From the NCBI GenBank assembly GCA_024648785.1, contig JABYQB010000002.1, positions 1 through 64,000 of the forward strand: DNA of 64,000 nucleotides. The letters are read 5' to 3'. This DNA is from Candidatus Westeberhardia cardiocondylae (lineage in GTDB: Bacteria > Pseudomonadota > Gammaproteobacteria > Enterobacterales > Enterobacteriaceae). Position 1 is the first letter of the stretch; each line of letters begins with the position of its first letter. Shown here piece by piece: positions 1-10,945 of this stretch. Both the position numbers and the translations under genes were made by a program. The notes below the pieces were generated by a model that did no database searches, was not told where the DNA came from, and was given only the letters and a program-made list of their open reading frames with translations.

Positions 1-293
1 TTTTTTTTGTTTATTTTATTTTATATTAAATTTATAATTTATTAATTCAGTAATTATTAGTGTATATTTTATTAATATTTTTATATTTTATAGTGAAATA
101 TGTTTTTGTTTTGAAAATAAATTTTATTTTTAATTTAATAGATATTATTATGTAATAATTATGATATATTTAATTATTTATTAAATAATTTAAAATAAAA
201 TTTATTTGAATTATTTATTTTTATTTCATAATATATAATTATTATGTATTTATTATTAATAGTATATAATTACTATCAAGTTATGGTGTAAAT

Positions 294-500
294 ATGAAAA
301 AAAATATTCATCCAAAATATAATAATATTATGGCAATATGTTCATGTGGAAATGTAATGTATATTTTTTCTACTTTAAGTACAAATATTCATGTAGATAT
401 ATGTAATTCTTGTCATCCATTTTATACTGGTAAACAACGAATAATTGATGGAAGTGGGCGTGTGAATAAATTCAAGAAACATTTTTCTTTAATAAAGTAG
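294..500 (+). CDS. rpmE: 50S ribosomal protein L31
   Basis: Structural protein of the large ribosomal subunit, bridging to the small-subunit head. The 68-residue protein aligns end to end with the 70-residue E. coli protein: it opens MKKNIHPKY and carries the zinc-binding cysteine pattern C16-x-C18 ... C37-x2-C40, so it is the zinc-containing C+ form, followed by HPFYTGKQ. It stands alone: about 290 bases of AT-rich DNA lie before it and 205 bases separate it from lepA. I see no strong ribosome binding site; the ATG is chosen by homology. Very confident. Confidence 0.95.
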   Translation: MKKNIHPKYNNIMAICSCGNVMYIFSTLSTNIHVDICNSCHPFYTGKQRIIDGSGRVNKFKKHFSLIK

Positions 501-705
501 TATTTTTAAATCATTAATTTAAAATTATTTATATATTTTCATTTTTAGTTAAATATTTTTATTTTTTTTAACATAATAAATTTATATTTATTTTATAATT
601 TTAAATATATTTATTATTAAAATTTTATTTTTAATATTAAATATTAAGTTGGTTATTTTAAATCTTTTAATTGTTATTAGTGAATATTGTATGTTTCAAT
701 AGTTT

Positions 706-2508
706 ATGAAAAATATACGTAATTTTTCTATTATTGCACATGTTGATCATGGAAAATCTACTTTATCCGATCGTTTTATTCAATTTTGCGGTGGTTTAAA
801 TAGTAGGGATATGGTTAGTCAAGTATTAGATTCTATGGAATTAGAAAGGGAAAGAGGTATTACAATTAAATCTCAGAGTGTTACTTTAAGATATAGGTCA
901 GTAATAGATAATAAATTTTATGTATTTAATCTTATTGATACACCAGGTCATTCTGATTTTTCTAATGAAGTTTTTAGATCTTTATCAGCTTGTGAAGGGG
1001 CAATATTGTTAATTGATGTTAAAAAGGGTATAGAAGCTCAAACAATATATTATTATAATATTGCAAGTAGTATGAATTTGAAAATAATACCAGTTTTAAA
1101 TAAAGTTGATCTTTGTTATTTAGATATTGATAATGTCTCAAAGAGTATTGAAAATAAATTTAGAATTAATAGTAGTGATATAATTCATTGTTCTGCTAAA
1201 ACAGGTTTTGGTATAACAAATTTGTTGGAAAAATTAGTTAATGATATACCACCACCCAGTGGTAATTGTAATCTTTCTTTACAAGCTTTGATTATAGATT
1301 CATGGTTTAATAATTATTTAGGTGTTACATTATTAATTTGTATTAAAAATGGTATTTTACGTAAAAATGATAAAATAAAGTTTATTAAAAGTAATCATGT
1401 TTGTTTTGTAGAAAAATTAGGTATTTTTACACCTAAACGTTTGTATGTAGATGTATTGAAATGTGGAGAGATAGGTTGGATTACTTGTTTTATCAAGAAT
1501 ATTGATATAGTAAAAGTTGGAGATACTATAGTATTTGCTAATGATTTTACAAATAATTTGTTACCAGGGTTTAAAAAAGTTACTTCTAAAGTATATGCTG
1601 GATTTTTTCCAAAGTATTCTAGTGAATATGAATTATTGAGTAATGCTATTAAAAAATTAAGTTTAAATGATTTTTCATTATATTTTAAAAGGGAATGTTC
1701 TTTAATTTTAGGTTTTGGTTTTAGGTGTGGTTTTCTTGGTTTATTACATATGGAGATTGTTCAGGAGAGATTAAAGAGAGAATATAATTTTGATCTAATT
1801 GTTACTTTTCCTACTGTGTCTTATGAAATTTTAATGAATGATTATTCTATAATATATTTGGATAACCCGTACAAAATTTCTTCAATGAAGAATGTTATTG
1901 AATTTAGAGAGCCTATTGTTGAATGTCATATTTTATTTCCCTATAAATATATAGGTAGTATTATTAAATTATGTGTTAGTAAGAGAGGTATTCAAATTGA
2001 TATAGTTTATAAGGATGACCAAGTTGAACTAATTTATGATATTCCTTTATCTGAAGTTATAGTAAATTTTTTTAATAAATTGCAAATTATTTCACATGGA
2101 TATGTTTCTTTTAATTATATTTTTAAGTGTTTTAAAGTTACTAATATTGTTAGTGTAGAAATATTAATTTCTGGAAAAAAAATTGATGTGTTGGGATTTG
2201 TTACTCATATTGATAGTGTTTTTTATAAGAGTTTTAAATATATTAATTATTTGAAATTGTTTATTCCACGTCAACAATTTGATGTAATTATTCAGGCGGT
2301 TGTTGGAAATCGTGTTATTGTTTCTTCTAGGATTAATAGATTTAGAAAGAATGTTTTAGAAAAATGTTCCGGTGGGGATGTAAGTAGGAAAAAGAAATTA
2401 TTATTTAAGCAAAAAATTGGGAAAAATAGAATGAGAAAATTTGGATCTTTGTCTATTTCTAGAGAAATATTTTTTAAAATGATAAATGCAAGAAAATTAA
2501 TAGAATAA
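706..2508 (+). CDS. lepA: Elongation factor 4 (LepA), back-translocating GTPase
   Basis: Ribosome-associated translational GTPase linked to assembly and translation under stress. Its 600 residues match the 599 of E. coli. The N-terminal G domain has the P-loop AHVDHGKS near residue 11, the DTPGH motif near residue 79 and NKVD near residue 132. The middle holds the conserved FGFRCGFLGLLHMEI block, and the LepA-specific C-terminal domain ends with GGDVSRKKKLL and a basic tail. It heads the conserved lepA-lepB-rnc-era block. Codon use is extreme for A/T third positions, like all neighbours. Very confident. Confidence 0.97.
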   Translation: MKNIRNFSIIAHVDHGKSTLSDRFIQFCGGLNSRDMVSQVLDSMELERERGITIKSQSVTLRYRSVIDNKFYVFNLIDTPGHSDFSNEVFRSLSACEGAILLIDVKKGIEAQTIYYYNIASSMNLKIIPVLNKVDLCYLDIDNVSKSIENKFRINSSDIIHCSAKTGFGITNLLEKLVNDIPPPSGNCNLSLQALIIDSWFNNYLGVTLLICIKNGILRKNDKIKFIKSNHVCFVEKLGIFTPKRLYVDVLKCGEIGWITCFIKNIDIVKVGDTIVFANDFTNNLLPGFKKVTSKVYAGFFPKYSSEYELLSNAIKKLSLNDFSLYFKRECSLILGFGFRCGFLGLLHMEIVQERLKREYNFDLIVTFPTVSYEILMNDYSIIYLDNPYKISSMKNVIEFREPIVECHILFPYKYIGSIIKLCVSKRGIQIDIVYKDDQVELIYDIPLSEVIVNFFNKLQIISHGYVSFNYIFKCFKVTNIVSVEILISGKKIDVLGFVTHIDSVFYKSFKYINYLKLFIPRQQFDVIIQAVVGNRVIVSSRINRFRKNVLEKCSGGDVSRKKKLLFKQKIGKNRMRKFGSLSISREIFFKMINARKLIE

Positions 2509-2660
2509 TAAATTGTGATTAATTTTATTTTTTTTAAATTTTTTGATTTGTGTTTAATTTTATTATGATAGATGAAATTAATAATTATATATTTGATATG
2601 TAAATAATAATAAAATATAATATTAAAGTTATTTATTGTACATTATTTTAATAGATTATT

Positions 2661-3478
2661 ATGAAATTTAGATATTTAAAATTTAATAAAAAGTTTTTTT
2701 CTATTTTTTACTTTTTTTTAACATTATTTTGTTTTCGTTCTTTTTTTTTGAACCATTTTATATCCCTTCTTGTTCTATGATGCCAAATCTTTTGGTTGGT
2801 GATTTTATTTTAGTAAAAAAATTTTCTTATTCTGTTGAAAATCCTATTACTAGGAGATTCTTATTTAAAGTTTTTCCTCCTAAAAGAGGAGATATAGTAG
2901 TTTTTAAATATCCTTTAAACCCCAAGTTATTTTATGTTAAACGAGTAGTAGGTTTACCTGGAGATAAAATAAGATATGATTTTTATAATAAAAGATTAGT
3001 TATTCAACCTTTTTGTATTTTTCATAAAAAAATTTGTTCTAAAAAATTAGAATATGTTAAATATAACAATGGTTTTTCAAGTGATTTTGTAAAGGTTTTT
3101 TATGAATCTGGTAAAGATGATATTTTAAAAATTTCTGATAATATTAATGATAAATTTATTAAGGTAATTCGTTTAATGCAATTTAAAGAATGTATTGATG
3201 ATATATCGTATAATATTCTTGTTACTCCAGGATATCAGGATTTTTGTCATATGTATTATCATCAACAGGGTAGTTTATTTTCTGAATGGATTGTACCTTC
3301 TGGAAAATATTTCATGATGGGTGATAATAGAGATAATAGCGTTGATAGTAGATATTTTGGGTTTATACCAGAAGAAAGTTTAGTTGGAAAAGTTGTATTT
3401 ATTTGTATGAGTTTGGATAAACAAAAGAAGAATTGGCCAATTAGTATACGTGTACATAGAATTGGAACAGTTTATTAA
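2661..3478 (+). CDS. lepB: Signal peptidase I, frame broken at a T9 run
   Basis: Membrane serine protease that removes signal peptides from Sec-exported proteins. The main open frame (from about 2729) holds the catalytic domain: IPSCSMMPNL with the nucleophile Ser before MM, YVKRVVGLPGD with the general-base Lys, and the closing GDNRDNSVDSR box. That frame lacks an anchor. From ATG 2661 another frame encodes a basic start and a hydrophobic stretch ending LTLFCFRSFF, which runs into FFEPFYIPS at the nine-T run 2741-2749, as E. coli has RSFIYEPFQIPS. One extra T joins them into 272 residues with Ser39 as nucleophile. E. coli LepB has 324 residues, so the first helix and loop are lost even in the repaired form. 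Identity sure; functional state depends on slippage or on an error in the base count. Confidence 0.85.
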
Positions 3479-3578
3479 TTTTTTGATTAAAAATTTGATA
3501 TTATTTTATCATATTATATAATTGTATTAAGAATTGATAAAATGTATTTTTATTATTTCATATTTTATTTTTATTTTT

Positions 3579-4259
3579 ATGAATTTTAAATTTTTGGATA
3601 AATTACAAAAAAAAATTGGTTATTTTTTTGAGGAAAAAAATTTTTTATTTCTTTCTTTAACTCATAGAAGTGCTAGTAACTTGCATAATGAAAGATTAGA
3701 ATTTTTAGGAGATTCTATATTAAATTATGTTATAGCTAACGTATTATATAAACGTTTCCCTAGTATTGATGAAGGTGAAATGAGTAGAATGCGTTCTATA
3801 TTAGTTTGTAGAAATACTCTAGTAGAAATTGCTAAACGTTTTAAGTTAGGTTCATATATATTTCTTGGTATTGGTGAAATTCGAAACGGTGGTACAAGAA
3901 GAGAGTCAATTTTAGCAAATACTATAGAGGCGTTAATTGGGGCAATATTTTTAGATAGTGATATTAAGATTATTGAAAGACTTGTTATTAAATGGTATTC
4001 TGAACATTTGTTGGAAATTATTCCTGGAAAAAATCAAAAGGATCCTAAAACAAGGTTGCAAGAGTATTTACAAGGTAATCATTTACCTTTGCCAGTTTAT
4101 ATATTAATGGATACTAAGGGTGAGAAGCATGATCAAAAGTTTTTTATACAATGTCATGTTACTGGAATAAAAACAATTATTATTGGAAGCGCTTCTAGTA
4201 GAAGGAAGGCTGAGCAAATTGCTGCAGAGAAAATAATTAATATATTAAAAATAAAATGA
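3579..4259 (+). CDS. rnc: Ribonuclease III
   Basis: Double-strand-specific endoribonuclease that processes rRNA precursors and some mRNAs. The RNase III signature [12 protein letters not shown] sits near residue 37, the metal-binding acidic residues are in place (the [12 protein letters not shown] segment carries the catalytic Glu), and a double-stranded-RNA-binding domain follows with the motif [13 protein letters not shown] near the end. The ATG at 3579 gives 226 residues, the same as E. coli; the open frame extends 15 codons further up with no homology. It overlaps era by four bases (ATGA), suggesting translational coupling. Very confident. Confidence 0.95.
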   Translation: MNFKFLDKLQKKIGYFFEEKNFLFLSLTHRSASNLHNERLEFLGDSILNYVIANVLYKRFPSIDEGEMSRMRSILVCRNTLVEIAKRFKLGSYIFLGIGEIRNGGTRRESILANTIEALIGAIFLDSDIKIIERLVIKWYSEHLLEIIPGKNQKDPKTRLQEYLQGNHLPLPVYILMDTKGEKHDQKFFIQCHVTGIKTIIIGSASSRRKAEQIAAEKIINILKIK

Positions 4260-5128
4260 TATTTAATAATAAATTGTATTGCGGGTTTATCATGATATTT
4301 GGTAAGTTTAATGTTGGAAAATCAACATTATTTAATCAAATATTGAAAAAAAAAATTTCAATTGTTTCAAAGAAGAGAAATACTACTTTATTACCAATTT
4401 TAGGAATTTGTACTGATGGTGTATATCAAAGTATTTATATAGATACGCCAAGTTTGTTTTTTAAAAAAAAACAAGTTTTTAATTTTTTTAAAGATAATAA
4501 TTGTTTTGATTTTGTTATTAGTGTTGATATGATTAATATTATTATTTTTGTTGTTGATAGTATAAATTGGACTATTTATGATGAATTTATTAGTAAAAAG
4601 ATTTTTGATTATTATAAAAGTTGTACAGTTATTTTAGTAATAAATAAAATTGATAATATTTTATATAAAAATAAATTATTATCTTATATTTCGTTTATTT
4701 CTACAAAAATAAAGTTTGATGAAATTATTCCTGTTTCTGCTAAAAATAATTTTAATATTGATGTGTTAATAAAAGTTATTAAAAAAAATTTACCAAATTC
4801 GTATCATTTTTTTTCAAAAAATATTACCACTAATGTTTCAAATAAATTTGTTGCTTCTGAAATTATTAGGGAAAAAATTATGTTATGTTTTTGGGATGAG
4901 ATTCCTTATTCTGTATTTGTTAAAATTGAGTCGTTTATTTTTAATAAGTTTACAGGATCTTATAATATTCACGGTATTATTTTTGTAATTTGTGATATGC
5001 ATAAAAAAATTATTATTGGTCATGAAGGTAAAAAAATTAAAAAAATAAGTATTTTGTCTAGGAAAGAGATGGAAATTTTTTATGGTGTTTGTGTGTATTT
5101 GAAATTATGGGTAAAAAAGTTGAAATAA
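4256..5128 (+). CDS. era: GTPase Era, divergent and C-terminally shortened
   Basis: GTPase that binds the 3' end of 16S rRNA and supports 30S maturation. Visible: G1 loop GKFNVGKS near residue 16, G3 as DTPS where the family has DTPG, G4 NKID, the SAK box, the linker [12 protein letters not shown] and a KH domain with the GxxG loop as GHEG. The protein stops right after the KH strand LKLWVKK, so the last roughly 18 residues of the E. coli protein are absent. It contains an in-frame run of ten A at 4346-4355. It is much more diverged than rnc or lepA, so GTP hydrolysis may be altered. Identity confident from sequence and position. Confidence 0.9.
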   Translation: MIFNNKLYCGFIMIFGKFNVGKSTLFNQILKKKISIVSKKRNTTLLPILGICTDGVYQSIYIDTPSLFFKKKQVFNFFKDNNCFDFVISVDMINIIIFVVDSINWTIYDEFISKKIFDYYKSCTVILVINKIDNILYKNKLLSYISFISTKIKFDEIIPVSAKNNFNIDVLIKVIKKNLPNSYHFFSKNITTNVSNKFVASEIIREKIMLCFWDEIPYSVFVKIESFIFNKFTGSYNIHGIIFVICDMHKKIIIGHEGKKIKKISILSRKEMEIFYGVCVYLKLWVKKLK

Positions 5129-5318
5129 AATTATATAAAAATTTTATAAATTTTGTGTTAATATAAATATTGTTTGTTAAATATTTTAATATTTTAATTA
5201 CTTTTTTATTTATAGTATTTAACAATTAATATTTAAAAATATGGATTTTGTATGTATTTTATATATTTTTACAAATTTTATTTATTTTAAATATATAAAT
5301 TTTATTGTATTGTTTTTT

Positions 5319-7883
5319 TTAAAAGATATTGATTTTATGTTTGTTTTTATTTAATATTTTTATGTTTTTTATTATGTTTTCATTTATTTTGCATAATATA
5401 CTAATTACTTCATATTTTATTTCATGTAACATATTATTGAATAGAATTAAAGATTCACGTTTGTATTCTTGTTTTGGATCCTTTTGAGCATAACTTCTTA
5501 AATGAATATTTTGTCGTAAATGTTCCATAATAGTTAGATGTTCTTGCCAAAATGTATCTATTGTTTGTAATATAATATATTTTTCAAAATTATTCATCGT
5601 AGTTTTTCCAACGTAATGTTCTTTATTTTTTTGTATTTTTATTAATTTTTTCATAATAATATTAAATATTATTTTTTTATTTTTTTTATCTTTTATTTTG
5701 TTAAATTGTGAAGTTATTAATATATTTTGTATGTTAAAATCTTTTTTTAAACATTTTTTTATTTTTTCTATGTGTATATTTTTTTTTGTATATTTTAATG
5801 AGTAATATTTTTTAATTATGTTGATTGTTGTTTGTTTTTGAAATTCTTGTATAATATAGCTTGTATTGTTTAAATTTAATAATTTATTTCGTTGTGTATA
5901 AATAATTTGTCGTTGATCGTTAACGATATCATCATATTCTAATAATTGTTTTCTAATATCGAAATTTCTATTTTCTACTTTTTGTTGAGCATGAGCTATT
6001 GCTTTATTTATCCATGGATGTTCTATAGCTTCTCCATGTTTTATTCCTAGTTTGTGTATTACATTGAAAATTCTATTTGATATGAAAATTCTCATTAGTG
6101 TATCTTCCATAGATATATAAAAACGTGATGATCCAACATCTCCTTGTCTTCCAGCTCTTCCTCTTAGTTGATTATCTATTCTTCTAGATTCATGTCTTTC
6201 TGTTCCTATTATATGTAGACCTCCTACTGATAGGACTAATTTATTTCTTTTTTTCCATTCTTTTTTTATAGAATCAATTTTTTTTTTGTTTTTTTTATTT
6301 TTTAGCGAATTGATTTCTTCGTTCCAATTTCCTCCTAGTACTATATCTGTACCTCTCCCAGCCATATTGGTTGCAATAGTTATTGCTCCAGGTTTTCCTG
6401 CTTGTGCTATAATGCTTGCTTCCATATCGTAGAATTTTGCGTTTAGTATTTTATGTGGAATATTTTTCTTTTTTAGTTTTTTAGATAATAGTTCTGATTT
6501 TTCAATAGATATTGTTCCTACTAATGTAGGTTGATTTCGTTTATGACATTTTTGTATATCTTGTATTATTGCATGTATTTTTTCTTTTTCGGTCATATAT
6601 ATTACATCAGATAAGTCTGTTCTAATCATAGATTTATTTGTTGGTATAATAATGGTATTTAGTTTATAAATAGAATTAAATTCTATAGATTCGGTGCTTG
6701 CAGTACCAGTCATTCCTGATAATTTTTTATATAATCTAAAATAATTTTGAAATGTTATAGATGCCAAAGTTTGGTTTTCATTATGAATAGTTACTTTTTC
6801 TTTTGCTTCTATTGCTTGATGTAAGCCGTCAGACCATCTTCTGTTTATTAAAGGTCTTCCTGTATGTTCATCAATAATAATTATTTTGTTTTTTTTTATT
6901 ATGTAGTCTATATCTTTAAAGAATAGTACATGTGCTCGAATTGAAGATATTATATGATTTATTATAATTAAATTTTTTGGAATATAAAGATCTTGTTCTT
7001 TTTTTATCATTTTGTTTTTTATTAATAGTTTTTCAATTAATATCATTCCTTTTTCTGTAAGGTTTATTTGTTTTGTTTTTTCATTTATTGTAAAATGACC
7101 AGTTTCTTTGAAATTATATGATTTTTTTTGATCTTGTTTTTTAAGATGAGGTATAATAAGATTATTGATTTTGTTATGTATTTCTGTATTGGTTTTTATT
7201 TGTCCTGAGATTATTAATGGTGTTCTTGCTTCGTCTATTAGAATTGAGTCTACTTCATCAATGAGTGCATAATTTAATTTGCGTTGTACTCGATCTTTTG
7301 GGTTAAAGATCATATTATCTTTTAAATAATCGAATCCATATTCGTTATTAGTTCCATATGTAATGTCTGAATAATATGCATTTTTTTTTTCTGAAGTTGA
7401 CATTCCAGATAAGTTTATTCCTACTGTCATACCAAGAAAATTAAATAATTTTTTATTATTTTTTGCATCTCTTTTTGCTAAATAATCGTTTACTGTTACA
7501 ATGTGTACTCCTTTTTTTGTTAGTGCGTTTAAATAAGCTGGTAATGTTGCAGTTAAAGTTTTTCCTTCTCCTGTTTTCATTTCAGTAATAAACCCACTGT
7601 TGAGAGCTATTCCACCTAATAGTTGTACATCGAAATGTCTCATATTAAATATTCTTTTACTAGCTTCACGAACTACTGCAAATGCTTCAGGTAATATGCT
7701 ATATATATCCTGTCCTTGTTTAATTTTTGATTGGAATTCTATAGTTTTTTTTGATAGTTGTTTATCATTTAATTTTTCTATTTTTGTTTCAATGTTGTTT
7801 ATTATATCAACAATTTTTTTCATTTTCTTTAAAGTTCTATCATTATAGTTTCCAAAAAATTTTTTTAATAATTTTATTAACAT
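5319..7883 (-). CDS. secA: Preprotein translocase ATPase SecA without zinc-binding tail
   Basis: Motor ATPase that drives unfolded proteins through SecYEG. The start [21 protein letters not shown] matches the family, followed by Walker [30 protein letters not shown], and the second RecA-fold motifs [11 protein letters not shown] and [14 protein letters not shown]. It has 854 residues against 901 in E. coli: the flexible linker and the C-terminal CxC zinc finger that binds SecB and lipid are missing, with no frameshifted remnant downstream. In E. coli secA lies beyond lpxC and secM at the end of the mur-fts cluster; here it follows murC directly. The variable regions are very rich in Lys and Asn, as in other minus-strand genes here. 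Confidence 0.96.
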   Translation of the reverse strand: MLIKLLKKFFGNYNDRTLKKMKKIVDIINNIETKIEKLNDKQLSKKTIEFQSKIKQGQDIYSILPEAFAVVREASKRIFNMRHFDVQLLGGIALNSGFITEMKTGEGKTLTATLPAYLNALTKKGVHIVTVNDYLAKRDAKNNKKLFNFLGMTVGINLSGMSTSEKKNAYYSDITYGTNNEYGFDYLKDNMIFNPKDRVQRKLNYALIDEVDSILIDEARTPLIISGQIKTNTEIHNKINNLIIPHLKKQDQKKSYNFKETGHFTINEKTKQINLTEKGMILIEKLLIKNKMIKKEQDLYIPKNLIIINHIISSIRAHVLFFKDIDYIIKKNKIIIIDEHTGRPLINRRWSDGLHQAIEAKEKVTIHNENQTLASITFQNYFRLYKKLSGMTGTASTESIEFNSIYKLNTIIIPTNKSMIRTDLSDVIYMTEKEKIHAIIQDIQKCHKRNQPTLVGTISIEKSELLSKKLKKKNIPHKILNAKFYDMEASIIAQAGKPGAITIATNMAGRGTDIVLGGNWNEEINSLKNKKNKKKIDSIKKEWKKRNKLVLSVGGLHIIGTERHESRRIDNQLRGRAGRQGDVGSSRFYISMEDTLMRIFISNRIFNVIHKLGIKHGEAIEHPWINKAIAHAQQKVENRNFDIRKQLLEYDDIVNDQRQIIYTQRNKLLNLNNTSYIIQEFQKQTTINIIKKYYSLKYTKKNIHIEKIKKCLKKDFNIQNILITSQFNKIKDKKNKKIIFNIIMKKLIKIQKNKEHYVGKTTMNNFEKYIILQTIDTFWQEHLTIMEHLRQNIHLRSYAQKDPKQEYKRESLILFNNMLHEIKYEVISILCKINENIIKNIKILNKNKHKINIF

Positions 7884-8060
7884 AAATTATATTATTGATT
7901 AATTTTTGTAAATTTTTGTAAATAATAATTATATTGTTTTGATTGTATTTAATAAATTTAGTTATATAAAATTTAAATAATTTTAAGAATTATTTGTTAT
8001 TATATAAAAGTTATTGGATAATGAAGTATTTTATAAGATATTTATTGTTTAATGTGTATT

Positions 8061-8085
8061 AAATTTAATTTTGTTAGAATTTAAA
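8061..8085. repeat. 25-nt direct repeat, copy 1
   Basis: Exact 25-base match to 41071-41095, containing the core TTTTGTTAGAATTTAAA. It lies in the short spacer between murC (stop at 8152) and secA. The arms TTTAATT and AATTTAAA give an imperfect dyad. Seen by eye; in DNA this AT-rich a chance match of this length is unlikely but not impossible, and no function is implied. Confidence 0.5.
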
Positions 8086-8151
8086 TTGTGTATAGTATGA
8101 TAATAACATAAGATTTTTATTAAATTATATATTTAAATTTTTATTAAATTT

Positions 8152-9606
8152 TTATTTATATAAAATTTTATTTATTAGTTTTTTTGTTATTTTTTCTATT
8201 GTTCCAGCTCCTTGTAATAGTAATATATCATTATTTTTTAATATTGATTTTAAAATTATTGGTATTTTGTTTATATTTTTGATGAATGTAGGTTGTATTT
8301 TTTTATTTTTTTTTATTGATTTGCATAAAGCAGTAGTATTAATTCCTGGAATTGGTTTTTCGCCAGCAGAATAAATATTTAAAATAATTAATTTATCTAC
8401 TTTAGATAGTACATTTACAAAACTTTCATATAGATCTTTTGTTCTTGTGTATCGATGAGGTTGAAATATCATTACTAGTCTTTTTTTTACCCACCCAGTT
8501 CTTATTGTGTTAATATTTACGTTTATTTCTGTTGGATGATGCCCATAATCATCAATGAGCATAATTTTTATATTTTTGTTATTGTTTTTTTGTAAATAAT
8601 AATATCCTAGATTATTAAATCTTCTATTAGCATTTTTAAAACTTAACATAGATTGTACAATTTTTTTTTTGTTAATGTTGTTTTCTAATGCTACAGCTAT
8701 AGCTGCTGTGGCATTTAATGCGTTGTGATATCCTGGAATATTTAACTTTATATGTATTTTTTTTTTGTTTCTGTAAATATTAAAAGTGCTTGTATTTTTG
8801 TTTTGTTTATATTGATTTATATAAAAATCAGATTTTGGATTAAATCCATAAGTAATAATTTTGCAATTATTTATGTTATTAATTATTTTTTTTATAGATG
8901 GGTCATCTATGCAAACTATAGCTTTTCCGTAAAATGGAATATTTTTTAAAAATTTAATAAATGTTTCTTGAAGTTTTTGTAATTTTCCACAATATGTATT
9001 CATATGTTCAGGTTCAATATTAGTTATAACTGTAATTATTGGTCGTAAATATAGAAATGAAGCATCACTTTCGTCTGCTTCTACAATGATGTATTGACTT
9101 TTTCCAAGTTTAGAATGTATATTTAAATTATTGTGTATACCCCCGTTTATAAATGTTGGGTCCATACCAGTTTTAGTATAAATATTTATTATCATTGTTG
9201 TAGTTGTAGTTTTTCCATGTGTTCCAGAAATTGCAATTCCATATCGATATCTCATGATTTCTGATAGTATTTCTGCGCGTTTTATAATAGGAATTTTCAT
9301 TGTTTTTGCAAATACAATTTCAGGGTTATTTTTTGGTATTGCATTGGATATTACTATTATATTTGGATTTTTAATATTGTTTTTAGAATGTTTCTTATAT
9401 ATTGTAATACCAAGTTTTTGTAGTTTTTTTGTAATTTTGTTAGTTATAACATCAGAACCACTTATTTTATATCCTTCATAGAATAATATTTTTGCAATTC
9501 CGCCCATACTTATACCACCGATACCTATAAAATGAATTTTTTTTATTTTATGCATTTTTGGTATAAAATTTTTTGTATGTGAAAAATGTTTATGTTTTAT
9601 TTTCAT
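8152..9606 (-). CDS. murC: UDP-N-acetylmuramate--L-alanine ligase
   Basis: Cytoplasmic Mur ligase that adds L-Ala to UDP-MurNAc, the first amino acid of the wall peptide. The 484 residues (E. coli 491) show the N-terminal UDP-binding loop FIGIGGISMGGIA near residue 26, the ATP loop SGTHGKTTTT near residue 128, EADESDASF, the central FQPHRYTRT block and DDYGHHPTEI. It is the last gene of the mur run, 32 bases after murG. The E. coli continuation (ddlB, ftsQ, ftsA, ftsZ, lpxC, secM) is absent: only 268 bases separate it from secA. Confidence 0.96.
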   Translation of the reverse strand: MKIKHKHFSHTKNFIPKMHKIKKIHFIGIGGISMGGIAKILFYEGYKISGSDVITNKITKKLQKLGITIYKKHSKNNIKNPNIIVISNAIPKNNPEIVFAKTMKIPIIKRAEILSEIMRYRYGIAISGTHGKTTTTTMIINIYTKTGMDPTFINGGIHNNLNIHSKLGKSQYIIVEADESDASFLYLRPIITVITNIEPEHMNTYCGKLQKLQETFIKFLKNIPFYGKAIVCIDDPSIKKIINNINNCKIITYGFNPKSDFYINQYKQNKNTSTFNIYRNKKKIHIKLNIPGYHNALNATAAIAVALENNINKKKIVQSMLSFKNANRRFNNLGYYYLQKNNNKNIKIMLIDDYGHHPTEINVNINTIRTGWVKKRLVMIFQPHRYTRTKDLYESFVNVLSKVDKLIILNIYSAGEKPIPGINTTALCKSIKKNKKIQPTFIKNINKIPIILKSILKNNDILLLQGAGTIEKITKKLINKILYK

Positions 9607-9638
9607 TATTATTAATATAATTTATTTTAAAATTTTGT

Positions 9639-10727
9639 TTAATAAGATTGTTTTGATATTGATATTATATGTTTTATGATTTTTTCAGTTGAATTTTTAA
9701 TGTGTTTTTTTTTTGCAAGCTGTGCCATTTTTAATAATGTATTTCTATTTATTTTTTTTAATATTGTAATTATTTTTTTTTCTGTAAATTTTGATTGATT
9801 AATTATTTTTGCTGCACCTATATTTTCTAAAAATTTTGCATTTAAATATTGTTGTTTATCTTTATGTAGGAATGGTATAAATAATGCAGGTAGGCCAATA
9901 CTTGTAATTTCGCTTACTGTCATGGCTCCTGATCTACATATTATAAGATCTGCCCATGCATAAGCTGTACTAATATTATGTATAAATGAAGTTATTTTAT
10001 ATTTATTTGCTTTTTCTTTACCACATAACTCTATGTATTTTTTTTTTATATTGTTTACTGTTTCTGTATTAGTTCCAATTTGGTGCCAAAAAATAAAATT
10101 GTTAGATAATTTTTTTGCTATTTTTGGAAAAATTTTATTAAAAAATTTTGTTCCTTGACTACCTCCTATAATTAATATACGAATTGGTCCTGATCTTTTT
10201 TTAAATCTTTTTTTTGGTTGTGGTATCGATAATATTTCTTTTCTTATTGGGTTACCTACTAAATGAGCTAATGGTATGGTATTTGGAAAACCTTGTAATA
10301 TTTTATTTGATATTTTGCTTAAAAATCTATTTGTTAGTCCAGCTATTACGTTTTGTTCATGTATAATTATTGGAATTTTGCATATCCACGCGGCTAATAT
10401 TCCAGGTATTGATATATAACCTCCCATTCCTAAAATTATGTTTGGTTTTACTTTTTGTATAATTTTTTTACTTTTATAATAAGAATAAATAATTTGAAAA
10501 ATTGAAATTATTTTTTTTATTATTGTTTTTTCTTTAAATCCAGTAACATTGATGAAATGTATGTGAATATTATTTTTTGGAACTAATATAGATTCTATGT
10601 GATTTTTTGTTCCTATCCATTGAATATTCCATTTTTTCTTTTTTAAATAATTTGCTATTGTTAATCCTGGAAATACATGACCTCCTGTTCCTCCAGATGT
10701 TATTATTATTGTTTTATTTTTATTCAT
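9639..10727 (-). CDS. murG: Lipid II synthase MurG (GlcNAc transferase)
   Basis: Membrane-associated glycosyltransferase that adds GlcNAc to lipid I to make lipid II on the inner face of the membrane. The 362 residues (E. coli 355) show the N-terminal glycine-rich loop TSGGTGGHVFPG near residue 10, MGGYISIPG, HEQNVIAGLTNR, and the C-terminal nucleotide-binding half with IGGSQG and CRSGAMTVSEI. The 218 bases between it and murD are where ftsW sits in E. coli; no ftsW remnant is readable. A 31-base repeat shared with 20250-20280 abuts its start codon. Confidence 0.96.
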   Translation of the reverse strand: MNKNKTIIITSGGTGGHVFPGLTIANYLKKKKWNIQWIGTKNHIESILVPKNNIHIHFINVTGFKEKTIIKKIISIFQIIYSYYKSKKIIQKVKPNIILGMGGYISIPGILAAWICKIPIIIHEQNVIAGLTNRFLSKISNKILQGFPNTIPLAHLVGNPIRKEILSIPQPKKRFKKRSGPIRILIIGGSQGTKFFNKIFPKIAKKLSNNFIFWHQIGTNTETVNNIKKKYIELCGKEKANKYKITSFIHNISTAYAWADLIICRSGAMTVSEITSIGLPALFIPFLHKDKQQYLNAKFLENIGAAKIINQSKFTEKKIITILKKINRNTLLKMAQLAKKKHIKNSTEKIIKHIISISKQSY

Positions 10728-10757
10728 ATTTTTTTATTTTTTATTTCTGTTGAAAAT
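10727..10757. repeat. 31-nt direct repeat, copy 1 (before murG)
   Basis: Exact 31-base match to 20250-20280 in the same orientation. On the + strand it is a T-rich stretch ending in TTTCTGTTGAAAAT. It touches the murG start codon, so on the minus strand it forms the whole near 5' leader of murG. The second copy lies 81 bases upstream of ligA, also a minus-strand gene. Both copies were checked base by base; meaning unknown. Confidence 0.6.
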
Positions 10758-10945
10758 TTTAATTTTTACTTTTTAAGTTATAAAGTATTAGTTTTTTTGA
10801 AATTTTTGTTTATTTATTAAAAATAATGTTTTATTAAATAATTTTGTTTGCAAATTTCATTTTTATTATTTCCATGTTTAATTGTATTATTTTAAATTTT
10901 TTTCCATATTATTATGGATATAAAATTTATAATGAATTTTAATTT

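Noticed and set aside
5319-5400. A frameshifted zinc-finger tail of SecA
   Set aside because: Read the DNA just downstream of the secA stop; no CxC or basic linker appears, so the tail is truly absent.
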